Source: Hydrogenophaga crocea (GTDB taxonomy: Bacteria > Pseudomonadota > Gammaproteobacteria > Burkholderiales > Burkholderiaceae_C). Taken from it: DNA of 64,000 nucleotides. This document shows, piece after piece, positions 9,522 through 18,209 of this stretch. Below the pieces are notes generated by a model, which saw only the letters and a program-made list of their open reading frames with translations, ran no database searches and was not told the DNA's origin. The DNA is taken from positions 1,984,001 to 2,048,000 of the forward strand of contig NZ_CP049989.1 of assembly GCF_011388215.1 (NCBI RefSeq). Reading direction: 5' to 3'. The stretch's first letter is position 1. The number at the start of each line of letters is the position of its first letter. A program made the position numbers and the translations under genes.

Positions 9522-11099
9522 TCAGGCCGTGGCGGCTTCGGCCACCGGCTGGCGGATCAGGTGGTCGAAGGCGCTGAGCGCGGCGGTGGAGCCCGCGCCC
9601 GCGGCGATCACGATCTGCTTGTACGGCACCGTGGTGCAGTCGCCCGCGGCGAACACGCCCGGCACGTTGGTGTGGCCCTTGGCGTCGATCACGATCTCGC
9701 CGAAGCGGCTCAGCTCCACCGTGCCCTTGAGCCATTCGGTGTTGGGCACCAGGCCGATCTGCACGAACACGCCTTCGAGTTCGATGTGGCGCGCCTCGCC
9801 GCTCACGCGGTCCTTGTAGCTCAGGCCGTTCACGGTGCCGTTGGCGCCCGTGATCTCGGTGGTCTGCGCGTTCACGTGGATGGTCACGTTGGTCAGGCTC
9901 TCGAGCTTGCGCACCAGCACGGCGTCGGCCTTGAGCGCGTCGGCGAACTCGATCAGCGTGACGTGCTCGACGATGCCCGCGAGGTCGATCGCGGCCTCGA
10001 CACCCGAGTTGCCGCCGCCGATCACGGCCACGCGCTTGCCCTTGAACAGCGGGCCGTCGCAGTGCGGGCAGTAGGCCACGCCCTTGTTGCGGTACTCGGC
10101 TTCACCGGGCACGTTCACGTTGCGCCAGCGAGCGCCGGTCGACAGGATCACGCTGCGCGCCTTGAGCGCGGCGCCATTGGCCATGTGCACTTCCACCAGG
10201 CCGCCAGGCTCGCTCGCAGGCACGAGCTTGTCGGCGCGCTGCAGGTTCATGATGTCCACGCCGTAGTGGCGCACCTGCGCTTCGAGCGCGGCCGCGAACT
10301 TGGGGCCGTCGGTTTCGAGCACGCTGATGTAGTTCTCGATCGCCAGCGTGTCGTTGACCTGACCACCGAAACGCTCGGCCGCCACGCCCACGCGGATGCC
10401 CTTGCGCGCCGCGTACACCGCGGCCGCGGCGCCGGCCGGGCCACCGCCCACGATCAGCACGTCGAACGGGTCCTTGGCGTCGAGCTTGGCGGCTTCGCGC
10501 GCGTCGGCGTTCACGTCGAGCTTGGCCACGATCTCTTCGAGCGTCATGCGGCCACCGCCGAACTCTTCGCCATTGAGATAGACCATGGGCACGGCCATCA
10601 CCTGGCGCGCCTCGACCTCGGCCTGGAACAGGCCGCCGTCGATCACCGTCACCTGCACCGCGGGGTTGCGCACGGCCATCAGCGACAGCGCCTGCACCAC
10701 GTCCGGGCAGTTGTGGCAGGTCAGGCTCATGTAGACCTCGAAGCGGAACTCTCCCTGCAGCGTGGCGATGGCATCCAGGGTTTCCTGCTCGGCCTTGGGC
10801 GGGTGGCCGCCGGTCCAGAGCAGCGCGAGCACCAGCGAGGTGAACTCGTGGCCCAGCGGAATGGCGGCGAAGCGCACGCCCGTGGTCTCGCCTTCGCGGG
10901 CGATCACGAACGAGGGCTTGCGCGCATCGCTGCCGCTGTCGTCGAACGAGACGAGGTCGGACAGACCGGCGATGGTCGTGAGCAGTTCGCGCAGCTCTTG
11001 CGACGAGGCCGAGTCGTCGAGCGAGGCGATGAGGCGGATCGGGCGCTGCAGCTTGCCGAGATAGGCCTGCAGCTGGGCCTTGAGGGTGTCGTCGAGCAT
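9522..11099 (-). CDS. ahpF: Alkyl hydroperoxide reductase subunit F
   Basis: NADH-dependent flavoprotein disulfide reductase that recycles AhpC in the cytoplasm. It has 525 residues. The N-terminal tandem thioredoxin-like domain carries [11 protein letters not shown]. It is followed by FAD-binding [17 protein letters not shown], the redox centre [11 protein letters not shown] and NAD-binding [18 protein letters not shown] at 11099 ([10 protein letters not shown]) is preferred to the upstream 11159 by homology to the usual start and a GGAGTCCT-type site. It lies downstream of ahpC in the same direction, 105 bp apart. Confidence 0.95.
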   Translation of the reverse strand: MLDDTLKAQLQAYLGKLQRPIRLIASLDDSASSQELRELLTTIAGLSDLVSFDDSGSDARKPSFVIAREGETTGVRFAAIPLGHEFTSLVLALLWTGGHPPKAEQETLDAIATLQGEFRFEVYMSLTCHNCPDVVQALSLMAVRNPAVQVTVIDGGLFQAEVEARQVMAVPMVYLNGEEFGGGRMTLEEIVAKLDVNADAREAAKLDAKDPFDVLIVGGGPAGAAAAVYAARKGIRVGVAAERFGGQVNDTLAIENYISVLETDGPKFAAALEAQVRHYGVDIMNLQRADKLVPASEPGGLVEVHMANGAALKARSVILSTGARWRNVNVPGEAEYRNKGVAYCPHCDGPLFKGKRVAVIGGGNSGVEAAIDLAGIVEHVTLIEFADALKADAVLVRKLESLTNVTIHVNAQTTEITGANGTVNGLSYKDRVSGEARHIELEGVFVQIGLVPNTEWLKGTVELSRFGEIVIDAKGHTNVPGVFAAGDCTTVPYKQIVIAAGAGSTAALSAFDHLIRQPVAEAATA

Positions 11100-11204
11100 G
11101 AGGGACTCCTTTCCTGGTTCAGCGTTTTGCGAGGAACGCTGGGCGCGCGGGGCACCCAACGTTCAACGCAAAACCCTCAACGGGTTTTCAGCGGATCGCG
11201 GCGA

Positions 11205-11768
11205 TCAGATCTTGCCGACGAGGTCCAGCGAGGGCGTCAGGGTCTTGGCGCCTTCGTTCCACTTGGCGGGGCACACCTGGCCGGGGTTCTTGGCCACGAA
11301 CTGGGCGGCCTTGAGCTTGCGCAGGGTTTCCTTCACGTCGCGCGCGATGGCGTTGTCGTGGATCTCGGCGGTCTTGATCACGCCTTCGGGGTTGATGATG
11401 AAGGTGCCGCGCAGCGCCAGGCCTTCTTCTTCGATGTGCACGCCAAAGGCGCGGGTCAGCTGGTGCGTCGGGTCACCGACCAGGGGGAACTTGGCCTTGC
11501 CCACGGCGGGGGAGGTCTCGTGCCACACCTTGTGCGAGAAGTGGGTGTCGGTGGTGACGATGTACACCTCGGCGCCCAGCTTCTGGAACTCGGCGTAGTT
11601 GTCGGCCGCGTCTTCGACTTCGGTCGGGCAGTTGAAGGTGAAGGCCGCCGGCATGAAGATCAGCACCGACCACTCGCCACGCAGGCTGGCGTCGGTCACG
11701 GGCACGAACTTGCCGTTGTGGAAGGCCGTGGTCGAGAAGGGTTGCACGGTGGTGTTGATCAGGGACAT
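11205..11768 (-). CDS. ahpC: Alkyl hydroperoxide reductase subunit C (peroxiredoxin)
   Basis: Two-cysteine peroxiredoxin that reduces hydrogen peroxide, organic peroxides and peroxynitrite. The 187-residue length equals E. coli AhpC when started at the ATG at 11768 (MSLINTTVQPF). The peroxidatic Cys47 is in FTFNCPTEV and the resolving Cys166 in GQVCPAKW, both at their textbook positions. It is first gene of ahpC-ahpF. ATAG/CTAT half-sites upstream suggest OxyR control. Confidence 0.96.
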   Translation of the reverse strand: MSLINTTVQPFSTTAFHNGKFVPVTDASLRGEWSVLIFMPAAFTFNCPTEVEDAADNYAEFQKLGAEVYIVTTDTHFSHKVWHETSPAVGKAKFPLVGDPTHQLTRAFGVHIEEEGLALRGTFIINPEGVIKTAEIHDNAIARDVKETLRKLKAAQFVAKNPGQVCPAKWNEGAKTLTPSLDLVGKI

Positions 11769-11839
11769 GTGAACTCCTGGTTGCGTTGAAGGGAAAGGCA
11801 AAGCATGCGCCTGAACGGCGTCTGGAACAGGCGTCAATG

Positions 11840-11891
11840 ATAGCCGGCATCTATGGCAAGACGACTTTAATAGTCTCTATGCCCCTCATAG
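11840..11891 (-). promoter_or_regulatory. Candidate OxyR-type half-sites upstream of ahpC
   Basis: ATAG at 11840 and CTAT at 11851 are separated by 7 bp, the OxyR half-site spacing. A second pair, CTAT at 11877 and ATAG at 11888, also has 7 bp between. The two pairs do not form one full four-element OxyR site in register. A TATCAT that could be the ahpC -10 lies at 11837-11842. Confidence 0.4.
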
Positions 11892-11940
11892 CCAATCTTG
11901 CGGCCATACAACACCGGCACAAAAAGCTTCTTACATTTGT

Positions 11941-11960
11941 AATGCGAACCGTTTTCATTT
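11941..11960 (+). promoter_or_regulatory. Candidate Fur box upstream of TonB-dependent receptor
   Basis: AATGCGAA at 11941-11948 and TTTTCATT at 11952-11959 form an imperfect inverted repeat with three central bases, resembling Fur sites of Burkholderiales. It lies about 120 bp upstream of the receptor start. The ahpC-receptor gap (11769-12079) holds this site and the ATAG/CTAT elements; no gene is visible in it. Confidence 0.5.
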
Positions 11961-12079
11961 GCAATAATGTAGGCTTCAGCCAGCCAACGACCCAGCGAAG
12001 CCCTGCGTGAGCACCCGGTTTCCGTGATGAGGGCGCCAGCCAGCCAGCTCACCACCGCAGAAACCGAGGACTTCTCACC

Positions 12080-14284
12080 ATGGCAAGCAAGCGCCGCCAC
12101 ACCCCCCGCCCTTCCGCCCGACTCCTGGCCCTGCTGGCCGCCACCGCGCCCGTGGCCGGCATGGCGCAAACCCAAAGCACCGCCACGCTGCCCACCGTGA
12201 CGGTGAACGCGGCGCCCGAGGTGCCGTACAAGGCCGACAAATCGGCCAACGACAAGTTCACGGCCCCGCTGGTGGACACGCCCAAGACGGTGCAGATCAT
12301 CAAGAAGGAAGTGATCGAAGAACAAGGCGCCATCACGCTCACCGAGGCGCTGCGCAACACGCCGGGCATCACGCTGCAGATGGGCGAGAACGGCAACAGC
12401 TCGGCAGGTGACACCTTCCAGCTGCGTGGCTTCTCGCTGCAGCAGTCGATCTTCGTGGACGGCATCCGCGACCTTGGCGCGGTCACGCGCGACACGTTCA
12501 ACCTCGAGCAGGTCGAGGTGGTCAAGGGCGCCGCGGGCGCCGAGACCGGCCGCGGCGCGAGCTCGGGCTTCGTCAACCTGATCTCCAAGCAGGCCCACCT
12601 GGGCGACGAGAACAGCGTCTCAGGCACGGTGGGCACGGGCAGCGTCAAACGCATCACGGCCGACCTGAACAAGCAGCTGAGCGACAGCTCGGCCTTCCGC
12701 CTCAACGCCATGGCGCAGGACAGCGGCGTGGACGGCCGCGACTTCGTGGAGAACAAGGGTCAGGGCCTGGGCCTGTCGTACGCGGCCGGCCTGGGCACGC
12801 CCACGCGCGTGTTCCTGTTCAGCCAGCACCTGCGTCAGAACAACGTGCCCGACGGCGGCATTCCCGCCATCGGCTACGAGGGCTACACCTCGGTCATCGG
12901 GCCCAAGGTGCGGCGCGAGAACTTCTACGGCAGCGTGAACGACCGCGAGAAGGTCGACGCCGACATGCTCACCGCCAAGATCGAGCACGACCTGGGCTCG
13001 GGCACCACGATCCGCAACGTCACGCGCTACGGCAAGTCGCACATGGACCGCACGCTCACCGGCGTGAACACCGGCGCCACGGGCATCACCGCCACCGGCC
13101 CGCAGTCGGCCTGGACGGTGAACCGCTCGCGCCAGCGCGTCGACCAGGAGAACAGCATCCTGGCCAACCAGACCAGCATCAACACCGCCTTCGACACCGG
13201 CAGCGTCAAGCACTCGCTGGCCGCGGGGGTGGAGCTGCTGCACGAGAAGCAGGTGAGCTTCGACCACGGCACCGCGGGCACCACGCCGGCGGCCAACCTC
13301 TACAACCCGGACCCTTACCAATCGATATTCGTGTTCGGCCCGCGCACCGGCGGTGAAACCGGCGGCACGACCAACACCATCAGCGCCTACGTGTTCGACG
13401 ACGCCAGGCTCAACGAGCGCTGGTCCATCAACGGCGGCGTGCGCGTGGACGTCTACAAGCTCAACACCGACAACGTGACCGCCGCGGGCGTGCGCACCGC
13501 GCTCGAAGATTCGCGCAGCCTCGTGAGCTGGAGCGTCGGCAGCGTGTACAAGCCCGCCAGCAACGGCAGCGTGTACGCCTCCTACGCCACCTCGGCCACG
13601 CCGCCCGGCGCCAACAACTTCCAGCTCAGCGCCACCGCGGGCAACCAGGCCAACGCGGCCCTTGACCCGCAGCGCACGAACAACATCGAGCTCGGCACCA
13701 AGTGGGAGCTGATGGACAAGCGACTGAATGTGGCGGCCGCGATCTTCCGCACCGAAAACGACCGCCAGACCAGCTACGACGCGGCCACCAACACCACCTC
13801 GCAGTTCGGCAAGACCCGCGTGCAGGGCCTGGAGCTGTCGGCCGTGGGCCAGATCACGCGCCTGTGGCAGATCACCGCGGGCCTGGCCAAGACCAGCACC
13901 AAGTCGCTCGACCAGTTCAGCCTCAACACCACCACGGGCGTGGTCACGAGCACCACCGGCGTGCGCTGGTCGCCCGACCTCACGGCCACGCTCTGGAGCT
14001 CGTACCAGTGGAACCAGCTCACCCTGGGCGTGGGCGCGCGCTATGTGTCGGAAGCCAAGCGCTTCGTGAACGCGAGCGGTGCGCCGGGCAACGTGCCCAA
14101 CATCCCTTCGTACTGGGTCGCCGACGCCATGCTGAAGTACCAGGTCAATCCCAAGACCAGCCTGCAGCTCAACGTCTACAACCTGTTCGACGAGGAGTAC
14201 CTGATGACCCTGAACAACGGCGGTGGCCGCCTGGCCCTGGGCGCGCCGCGCTCGGCCACGCTGACCGCCAACTTCCGGTTCTGA
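12080..14284 (+). CDS. TonB-dependent siderophore receptor (Fiu/FhuA-like)
   Basis: Outer-membrane gated barrel for ferric-siderophore import. It has 734 residues. The signal peptide ends about GMAQT; the TonB box follows as TLPTVTVNA. The plug domain has DTPKTVQIIKKE, ALRNTPGITLQMGE and FQLRGFSLQQSIFVDGIRD. The barrel ends with NPKTSLQLNVYNLFDEEYL and a terminal aromatic residue (TANFRF), as needed for barrel assembly. A Fur-like box lies upstream. It is convergent with the flavoreductase operon, which ends 4 bp away, and would be powered by the TonB-ExbBD set at 31-33 kb. The exact siderophore is not readable. Confidence 0.92.
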   Translation: MASKRRHTPRPSARLLALLAATAPVAGMAQTQSTATLPTVTVNAAPEVPYKADKSANDKFTAPLVDTPKTVQIIKKEVIEEQGAITLTEALRNTPGITLQMGENGNSSAGDTFQLRGFSLQQSIFVDGIRDLGAVTRDTFNLEQVEVVKGAAGAETGRGASSGFVNLISKQAHLGDENSVSGTVGTGSVKRITADLNKQLSDSSAFRLNAMAQDSGVDGRDFVENKGQGLGLSYAAGLGTPTRVFLFSQHLRQNNVPDGGIPAIGYEGYTSVIGPKVRRENFYGSVNDREKVDADMLTAKIEHDLGSGTTIRNVTRYGKSHMDRTLTGVNTGATGITATGPQSAWTVNRSRQRVDQENSILANQTSINTAFDTGSVKHSLAAGVELLHEKQVSFDHGTAGTTPAANLYNPDPYQSIFVFGPRTGGETGGTTNTISAYVFDDARLNERWSINGGVRVDVYKLNTDNVTAAGVRTALEDSRSLVSWSVGSVYKPASNGSVYASYATSATPPGANNFQLSATAGNQANAALDPQRTNNIELGTKWELMDKRLNVAAAIFRTENDRQTSYDAATNTTSQFGKTRVQGLELSAVGQITRLWQITAGLAKTSTKSLDQFSLNTTTGVVTSTTGVRWSPDLTATLWSSYQWNQLTLGVGARYVSEAKRFVNASGAPGNVPNIPSYWVADAMLKYQVNPKTSLQLNVYNLFDEEYLMTLNNGGGRLALGAPRSATLTANFRF

Positions 14285-14288
14285 AGGT

Positions 14289-15704
14289 TCAGTAGACGTC
14301 GCGGCGGTAGCGGCCTTCGGCCGCCATCGCCTGCAGGGCGTCTGCGCCGAGGATGTCCTGCAGCGTGCGGTCGACCGCGCCGGCCATGCCCTCGAGGCTG
14401 CCGCAGACGTAGATCGCCGCGCCCTGCCCCACCCACGCCCGCACCGCGTCCGCGTGGGTGGCGAGCGCGTGCTGCACGTAGCGGCGCTCGGCCTGGTCGC
14501 GGGAAAACACCCAGTCCACGCGCGCGAGCCAGCCCTGCTGCACAAAGCCCTCGATCTCGGCGCGGTGGTGCGCGTCGTGGCGCGCATGGCGCTCGCCGAA
14601 CAGCAGCCACAGGGGCGCTACGCCCTCGGGCCGCGGCGAAGGCGTCGCGCCGAGCGCGCCCGCGGCCGCGAGGCGGCCGCGGATGTGCCCGCGCAGGCCC
14701 GCGAGGCCCGTGCCGTTGCCGATCAGGATCAGCGGCCGCTGCGCGTTGTCGCCCATGCGAAAGCCCGCGTGCGCGCGCACGCGCATCGACACCGCGTCGC
14801 CGAGGGCCGCGCCCTGCGTGAGCCAGCCCGAGGCCAGGCCAGCGCTGCCGTCGGCGCGGCGCGCCAGGCGCACCAGCAGGTGCACGGCGCCGTCCTGGGG
14901 CACCGAGGCGATCGAATAATCGCGCGGCGCGCCTTCGGCGCCCGGCACCGCGACCTGCGCGAGGTCGCCGGCCTGCCAGTCGGGCAGCGCCTGCCCGGTC
15001 TGCGGCACGAGCTCGATGTGGAACACCGGCTCGCCCGCGCTGCCCGGGTTGAGGTGCTGGCGCGCGCGCAAGCGCCAGGGCTGCAGCGCGGGCGCTTCCC
15101 AATCGGGCAGGTCGCTGGTGCCGGCCAGGTGGGCCAGTTGCTGTCGCCAGCGCCGCAAGGCCTCGGGGTCGCTCTTGTCGACCTCGATGCGCTCGAACAG
15201 CGGCTGTGCGCCGCGTGCGCGCAGCCATTCGTCGAGCACGCGGCCAAAGCCGCAGAAATGGGCATAGGCCCTGTCGCCCAGCGCGAGCAGGCCCACGTGC
15301 AGGTGCGACAGATCGGGCCGCGCCGAGGCCATCACCTGCTGCGCGAAGCGCGCCGCGCTGTCGGGCGGATCACCTTCACCATACGTGCTGGCCACGCACA
15401 GCAGGCGCTCGGCCTCCTGCAGGTCGCTCGCGCTGAGCTCGCCCAGCGCAGCCAGTCGCACCGGCACGCCCGCGGTGTGCAGCGCCTGCGCGGTCTGCAG
15501 CGCGAGCTCCTCGGCCTGGCCGGTCTGACTCGCGTAGGTGACCCACCAGGCGGGCATGCCGGGTGTGGCCGGCAACAGCGCGGCCACGCGGCGCTGCGCG
15601 GCCTGCTGGCGGCGGCGGTGCTGCCAGGCCACGGTGCCGCACAGCAGGCCATAGGCCGCGACGGTGGAAAGGGCGTAGGTGAGTTTGTCGGGCGTGAAGA
15701 TCAT
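14289..15704 (-). CDS. Membrane-anchored NADPH flavodoxin-type reductase (CysJ-like)
   Basis: Di-flavin reductase of 471 residues, predicted to pass electrons from NADPH through FAD and FMN to a membrane or periplasmic acceptor. An N-terminal membrane helix (YALSTVAAYGLLCGTVAW) anchors it. The flavodoxin domain has VTYASQTGQAEELA and STYGEGDPPD. The FAD site is RDYSIASVPQDG. The NADPH site has LILIGNGTGLAGLRGHI and AIYVCGS, and it ends RYRRDVY, all as in CysJ and cytochrome P450 reductase. ATG at 15704 overlaps the apbE stop by 4 bp. It is last gene of a five-gene operon with a Fur box, so ferric reduction is more likely than sulfite reduction. No sulfite reductase hemoprotein gene is nearby. 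Confidence 0.85.
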   Translation of the reverse strand: MIFTPDKLTYALSTVAAYGLLCGTVAWQHRRRQQAAQRRVAALLPATPGMPAWWVTYASQTGQAEELALQTAQALHTAGVPVRLAALGELSASDLQEAERLLCVASTYGEGDPPDSAARFAQQVMASARPDLSHLHVGLLALGDRAYAHFCGFGRVLDEWLRARGAQPLFERIEVDKSDPEALRRWRQQLAHLAGTSDLPDWEAPALQPWRLRARQHLNPGSAGEPVFHIELVPQTGQALPDWQAGDLAQVAVPGAEGAPRDYSIASVPQDGAVHLLVRLARRADGSAGLASGWLTQGAALGDAVSMRVRAHAGFRMGDNAQRPLILIGNGTGLAGLRGHIRGRLAAAGALGATPSPRPEGVAPLWLLFGERHARHDAHHRAEIEGFVQQGWLARVDWVFSRDQAERRYVQHALATHADAVRAWVGQGAAIYVCGSLEGMAGAVDRTLQDILGADALQAMAAEGRYRRDVY

Positions 15705-16723
15705 CCGGCGAGGCGCGCCATCGCGCCCGTGAGGGTTTCGGTCAGGCCGCCATCGGCCTCGCGCTGCACGAACAGCGCCGCGATGCCGTGGGCTTCGGCC
15801 AGGGCGAGGCCGGCGTCGCGGCCGGCCACGGTGAGCGCGGTGGACCAGGCGTCGGCCCAGAGCGCCTCGGTGTGCAGCACGCTCACCGACGCCAGGCCAT
15901 GGGCCACGGGCCGGCCGCTGCGTGGGTCGATGCTGTGCGGCAGGTGCCGGCCCTGGTGACGGTAAGCACGGCGGTAGTCGCCCGAGGTGGCGACCGACAG
16001 GCCGTGCAGGGCCACGCGTGTGGGCGGCGGCGGTGAATGGCCCGGCGCCACGGGCGGGCATTCGAGCTCGACCCACCAGGGCATGCCGTCGGGCCTCAGG
16101 CCCTGGCCGCGCAGTTCGCCGCCCACCTCGACCAGCGCATGCGCGATGCCCAGGCCCGCGAGCGCGCGCGCCACGCGGTCCACGGCATGGCCCTTGGCGA
16201 TGGCCGACAGATCGAGCAGCAGCCCGCCGGGCTGCGTGGCCTCGCGCGTGGCCGCATCGAAGGCCAGGCGGCGCCAGTCCTGCGTGCGCAGCGCGGCGCA
16301 CAGCTCGGTCTCGTCGGGCGGGGTGAAGCCGGGGTCGGTGTGGCGCGGCGCGGGGCCGAAACCCCAGCGGTTCACGAGCGCGCCGGCCGCGGGGTTGAAA
16401 GCGCCGGCGGATGCCTCGGCGAGCCACAGCGCGGCCTGCAGCACGTCCGCAAAGGCCTCGGGCAGCGTGTGGCGCGAACCGGGCGCGGCGCGGTTGAAAC
16501 GCGAAAGGTCGGAGCTGGGCAGCCAGGTGCTCATTTGCGCCACCACGAGGTCGAGCTCGGCCTCGATCGCGGCGCGCACCGCGGCCTGGCGCGTGGCGTC
16601 GCGATCGGCCCACAGCACCCACCAGGTGGTGCCCATGGTCTCGCCACGCAGGCCATGCACGCGCGCGCCCAGCGCCGGCACCGCGGCGGCGTCGATGTGG
16701 TCGGGAACCAGCACGCGGGTCAT
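15701..16723 (-). CDS. apbE: FAD:protein FMN transferase (ApbE)
   Basis: Attaches FMN covalently to threonine or serine in a D-x-x-S/T-G-A-T/S motif of target proteins, using FAD and Mg2+. It has 340 residues. Family motifs are present: GETMGTTWWV, DLSAIAKGHAVDRVA, VEVGGELRG, SIDPRSGRPVAHG and WADAWSTALTV. The N-terminus (MTRVLVPDHIDAAAV) shows no signal peptide or lipobox, unlike most ApbE proteins, and an in-frame TAA 33 bp upstream rules out a longer form. The likely target is the DUF2271 product two genes upstream, which has such a motif. Confidence 0.93.
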   Translation of the reverse strand: MTRVLVPDHIDAAAVPALGARVHGLRGETMGTTWWVLWADRDATRQAAVRAAIEAELDLVVAQMSTWLPSSDLSRFNRAAPGSRHTLPEAFADVLQAALWLAEASAGAFNPAAGALVNRWGFGPAPRHTDPGFTPPDETELCAALRTQDWRRLAFDAATREATQPGGLLLDLSAIAKGHAVDRVARALAGLGIAHALVEVGGELRGQGLRPDGMPWWVELECPPVAPGHSPPPPTRVALHGLSVATSGDYRRAYRHQGRHLPHSIDPRSGRPVAHGLASVSVLHTEALWADAWSTALTVAGRDAGLALAEAHGIAALFVQREADGGLTETLTGAMARLAG

Positions 16724-16753
16724 GGTCGGGGCGCCCGGGCGAGCGCGGCGGCC

Positions 16754-17644
16754 TTACTTCGGCAGGACTTCGAGCGTCAGGCTGTAGTTGGAGCGGCGCA
16801 CAGGCTCGGCCAGCGTGCCCGCGGGGCCGGACGGCGCGGCCGGCGCCGCGCCGGGGCCGCCGGCCATGGGCGCGCCCTGCGCCGGCGCGCGCGCCGGCGC
16901 CACGTTCAGCCAATACATGCCCGCCGCGGGCCACTTCACGCGGATCTCGCCGTTGGCGTCGGTGGTGAGGCGCATCTCGCCGAGTTCGCTGCGGTAGCGC
17001 AGGCCCGCGAGGATCACGGTGGCTGCGTAGTTCGCGGCGGGCTGCCCGTTGTCGAGGAAGCGGAAGGTGGCCGTCTCGCCCTCGACCAGGTCGTTGGGGT
17101 GCGTCACGGGCACGAGCTCGATGCCCCTGCCCGTGGGCTTGAGCGCCGCGGTGGTGGGCGCGCCGCGCGTCACGAAGGTTTCCACGCGGTTGCTGTTCTG
17201 GCTCACGCGCAGTTCGGTGGCGTCGGCAGGGATTTCCTTGGCCAGCGACTCGGCGCTGCCGCGCGCGCGCTTGGTCTCGTTGCCCACCTTGTAGCTCGCG
17301 ATCAGGCCGTCGCTCACCAGCGCGAGCCGGTAGGTGCCCTGCTGCTCGAGCTTCACGTCGAACATGCTGCGGTAGCGGCCTTTGGCCGCGTTCTCGGCCT
17401 GCACGGGCTGGCCGTCGGGGCCGGTCACCACGAGGTTGTCGAGGGCGGCGGCGTTGTGCTCGTAGTAGAAGATGTCGTTGGAGATCGCGGCGTCCACGCT
17501 GACCCAGGGCTGCTGGCCCGAGTAGATGGTGCCCGAAGGCAGCAGCCAGGCGCGGTGCGCGTGGGCAGCGGACATGCTGAGCGCGGCCATGGCGGCGGTG
17601 GCGGCGAGCGCGAGGACGCGGTGGCGCAGGGTGGCGTTCTTCAT
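16754..17644 (-). CDS. DUF4198 periplasmic protein
   Basis: Secreted protein of 296 residues. ATG at 17644 begins a clear signal peptide (RVLALAATAAMAALSMSAAHAH) with the mature start near HRAWLLPS. The family typically has a His after the cleavage site and immunoglobulin-like folds, and is linked to metal uptake. Near the C-terminus is a Gly/Ala/Pro-rich segment (about residues 250-280) before the final VRRSNYSLTLEVLPK. It sits between DUF2271 and apbE in the operon. It probably acts as a periplasmic binding or scaffold partner; the exact role is unknown. Confidence 0.8.
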   Translation of the reverse strand: MKNATLRHRVLALAATAAMAALSMSAAHAHRAWLLPSGTIYSGQQPWVSVDAAISNDIFYYEHNAAALDNLVVTGPDGQPVQAENAAKGRYRSMFDVKLEQQGTYRLALVSDGLIASYKVGNETKRARGSAESLAKEIPADATELRVSQNSNRVETFVTRGAPTTAALKPTGRGIELVPVTHPNDLVEGETATFRFLDNGQPAANYAATVILAGLRYRSELGEMRLTTDANGEIRVKWPAAGMYWLNVAPARAPAQGAPMAGGPGAAPAAPSGPAGTLAEPVRRSNYSLTLEVLPK

Positions 17645-17673
17645 TCGGTGTCTCCGGTCGGGTGTTCGGGGGA

Positions 17674-18186
17674 TCAGGGTTTGACGGTGACGCTCACGGC
17701 GCCGAGTTCGTGCTGGCCGCTGGCCTGCGTGGTGGTGCTGCCCTTGGGCGGCCACACGAAAGGCACCTTCACGAGTTCGCGGCCGCCGACCTCGCGCGCG
17801 GCTTCGAGCACCACCTGGTACTCGCCGGGGGCGAGCCGACCGAGCGCGCTGCCCGCGCCGAACTGCACGGTGTGCTCACCGGGCGCGCGCGTGGCGCCGC
17901 TGAGGCCGTCCACGGGCATGTTCAGTTCGCGCCCGCTCTTGCGCCACCAGGCCCGCATGTCCTTGAGCCACTTGGTGCCTTCGTTGTTGCGCAGCTTGAT
18001 GTCGTACCAGACCGCGAGGTTGCCCACGAAGGACTGGTCGGGCTTCTCGATCCAGATCGCCACGTAGGGCCGGTGGTACTCGGCCACGCCCAGTCGCGGG
18101 ATCTCGACCTTGAGCGAGAGATCGGCGGCCACGGCGGGCCACGCGAAGGAGGCCGCGGTGAGCGCGGCGGCGTAACGGATCGGCAT
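17674..18186 (-). CDS. DUF2271 periplasmic protein with ApbE flavinylation motif
   Basis: Secreted protein of 170 residues from the ATG at 18186. The signal peptide (YAAALTAASFAWPAVAA) is followed by the mature chain DLSLKVEIPRLGVAEYHRPY. Residues 93-99 read DGLSGAT (17890-17910), which matches the D-x-x-S/T-G-A-T/S site at which ApbE attaches FMN; Thr99 would carry the flavin. The C-terminal half (LAPGEYQVVLEAAREVGGRE) looks like a beta domain. Position between a PepSY membrane protein and apbE supports a role as a flavinylated periplasmic electron carrier. The motif is seen; the modification is inferred. Confidence 0.85.
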   Translation of the reverse strand: MPIRYAAALTAASFAWPAVAADLSLKVEIPRLGVAEYHRPYVAIWIEKPDQSFVGNLAVWYDIKLRNNEGTKWLKDMRAWWRKSGRELNMPVDGLSGATRAPGEHTVQFGAGSALGRLAPGEYQVVLEAAREVGGRELVKVPFVWPPKGSTTTQASGQHELGAVSVTVKP

Positions 18187-18209
18187 GGATCGACAGCTCC
18201 TGGTGTGGT

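Noticed and set aside
14289..15704. Sulfite reductase flavoprotein (cysJ)
   Set aside because: Domains match, but the N-terminal membrane helix, absence of cysI and the Fur-box operon with ApbE and DUF2271 argue for an iron-related reductase.
15705..16934. N-terminal extension of the flavoreductase frame to 16934
   Set aside because: The extra 410 codons lie across apbE in another frame and are Arg/Ala-rich; ATG at 15704 with a 4-bp overlap and a membrane helix is a better start.
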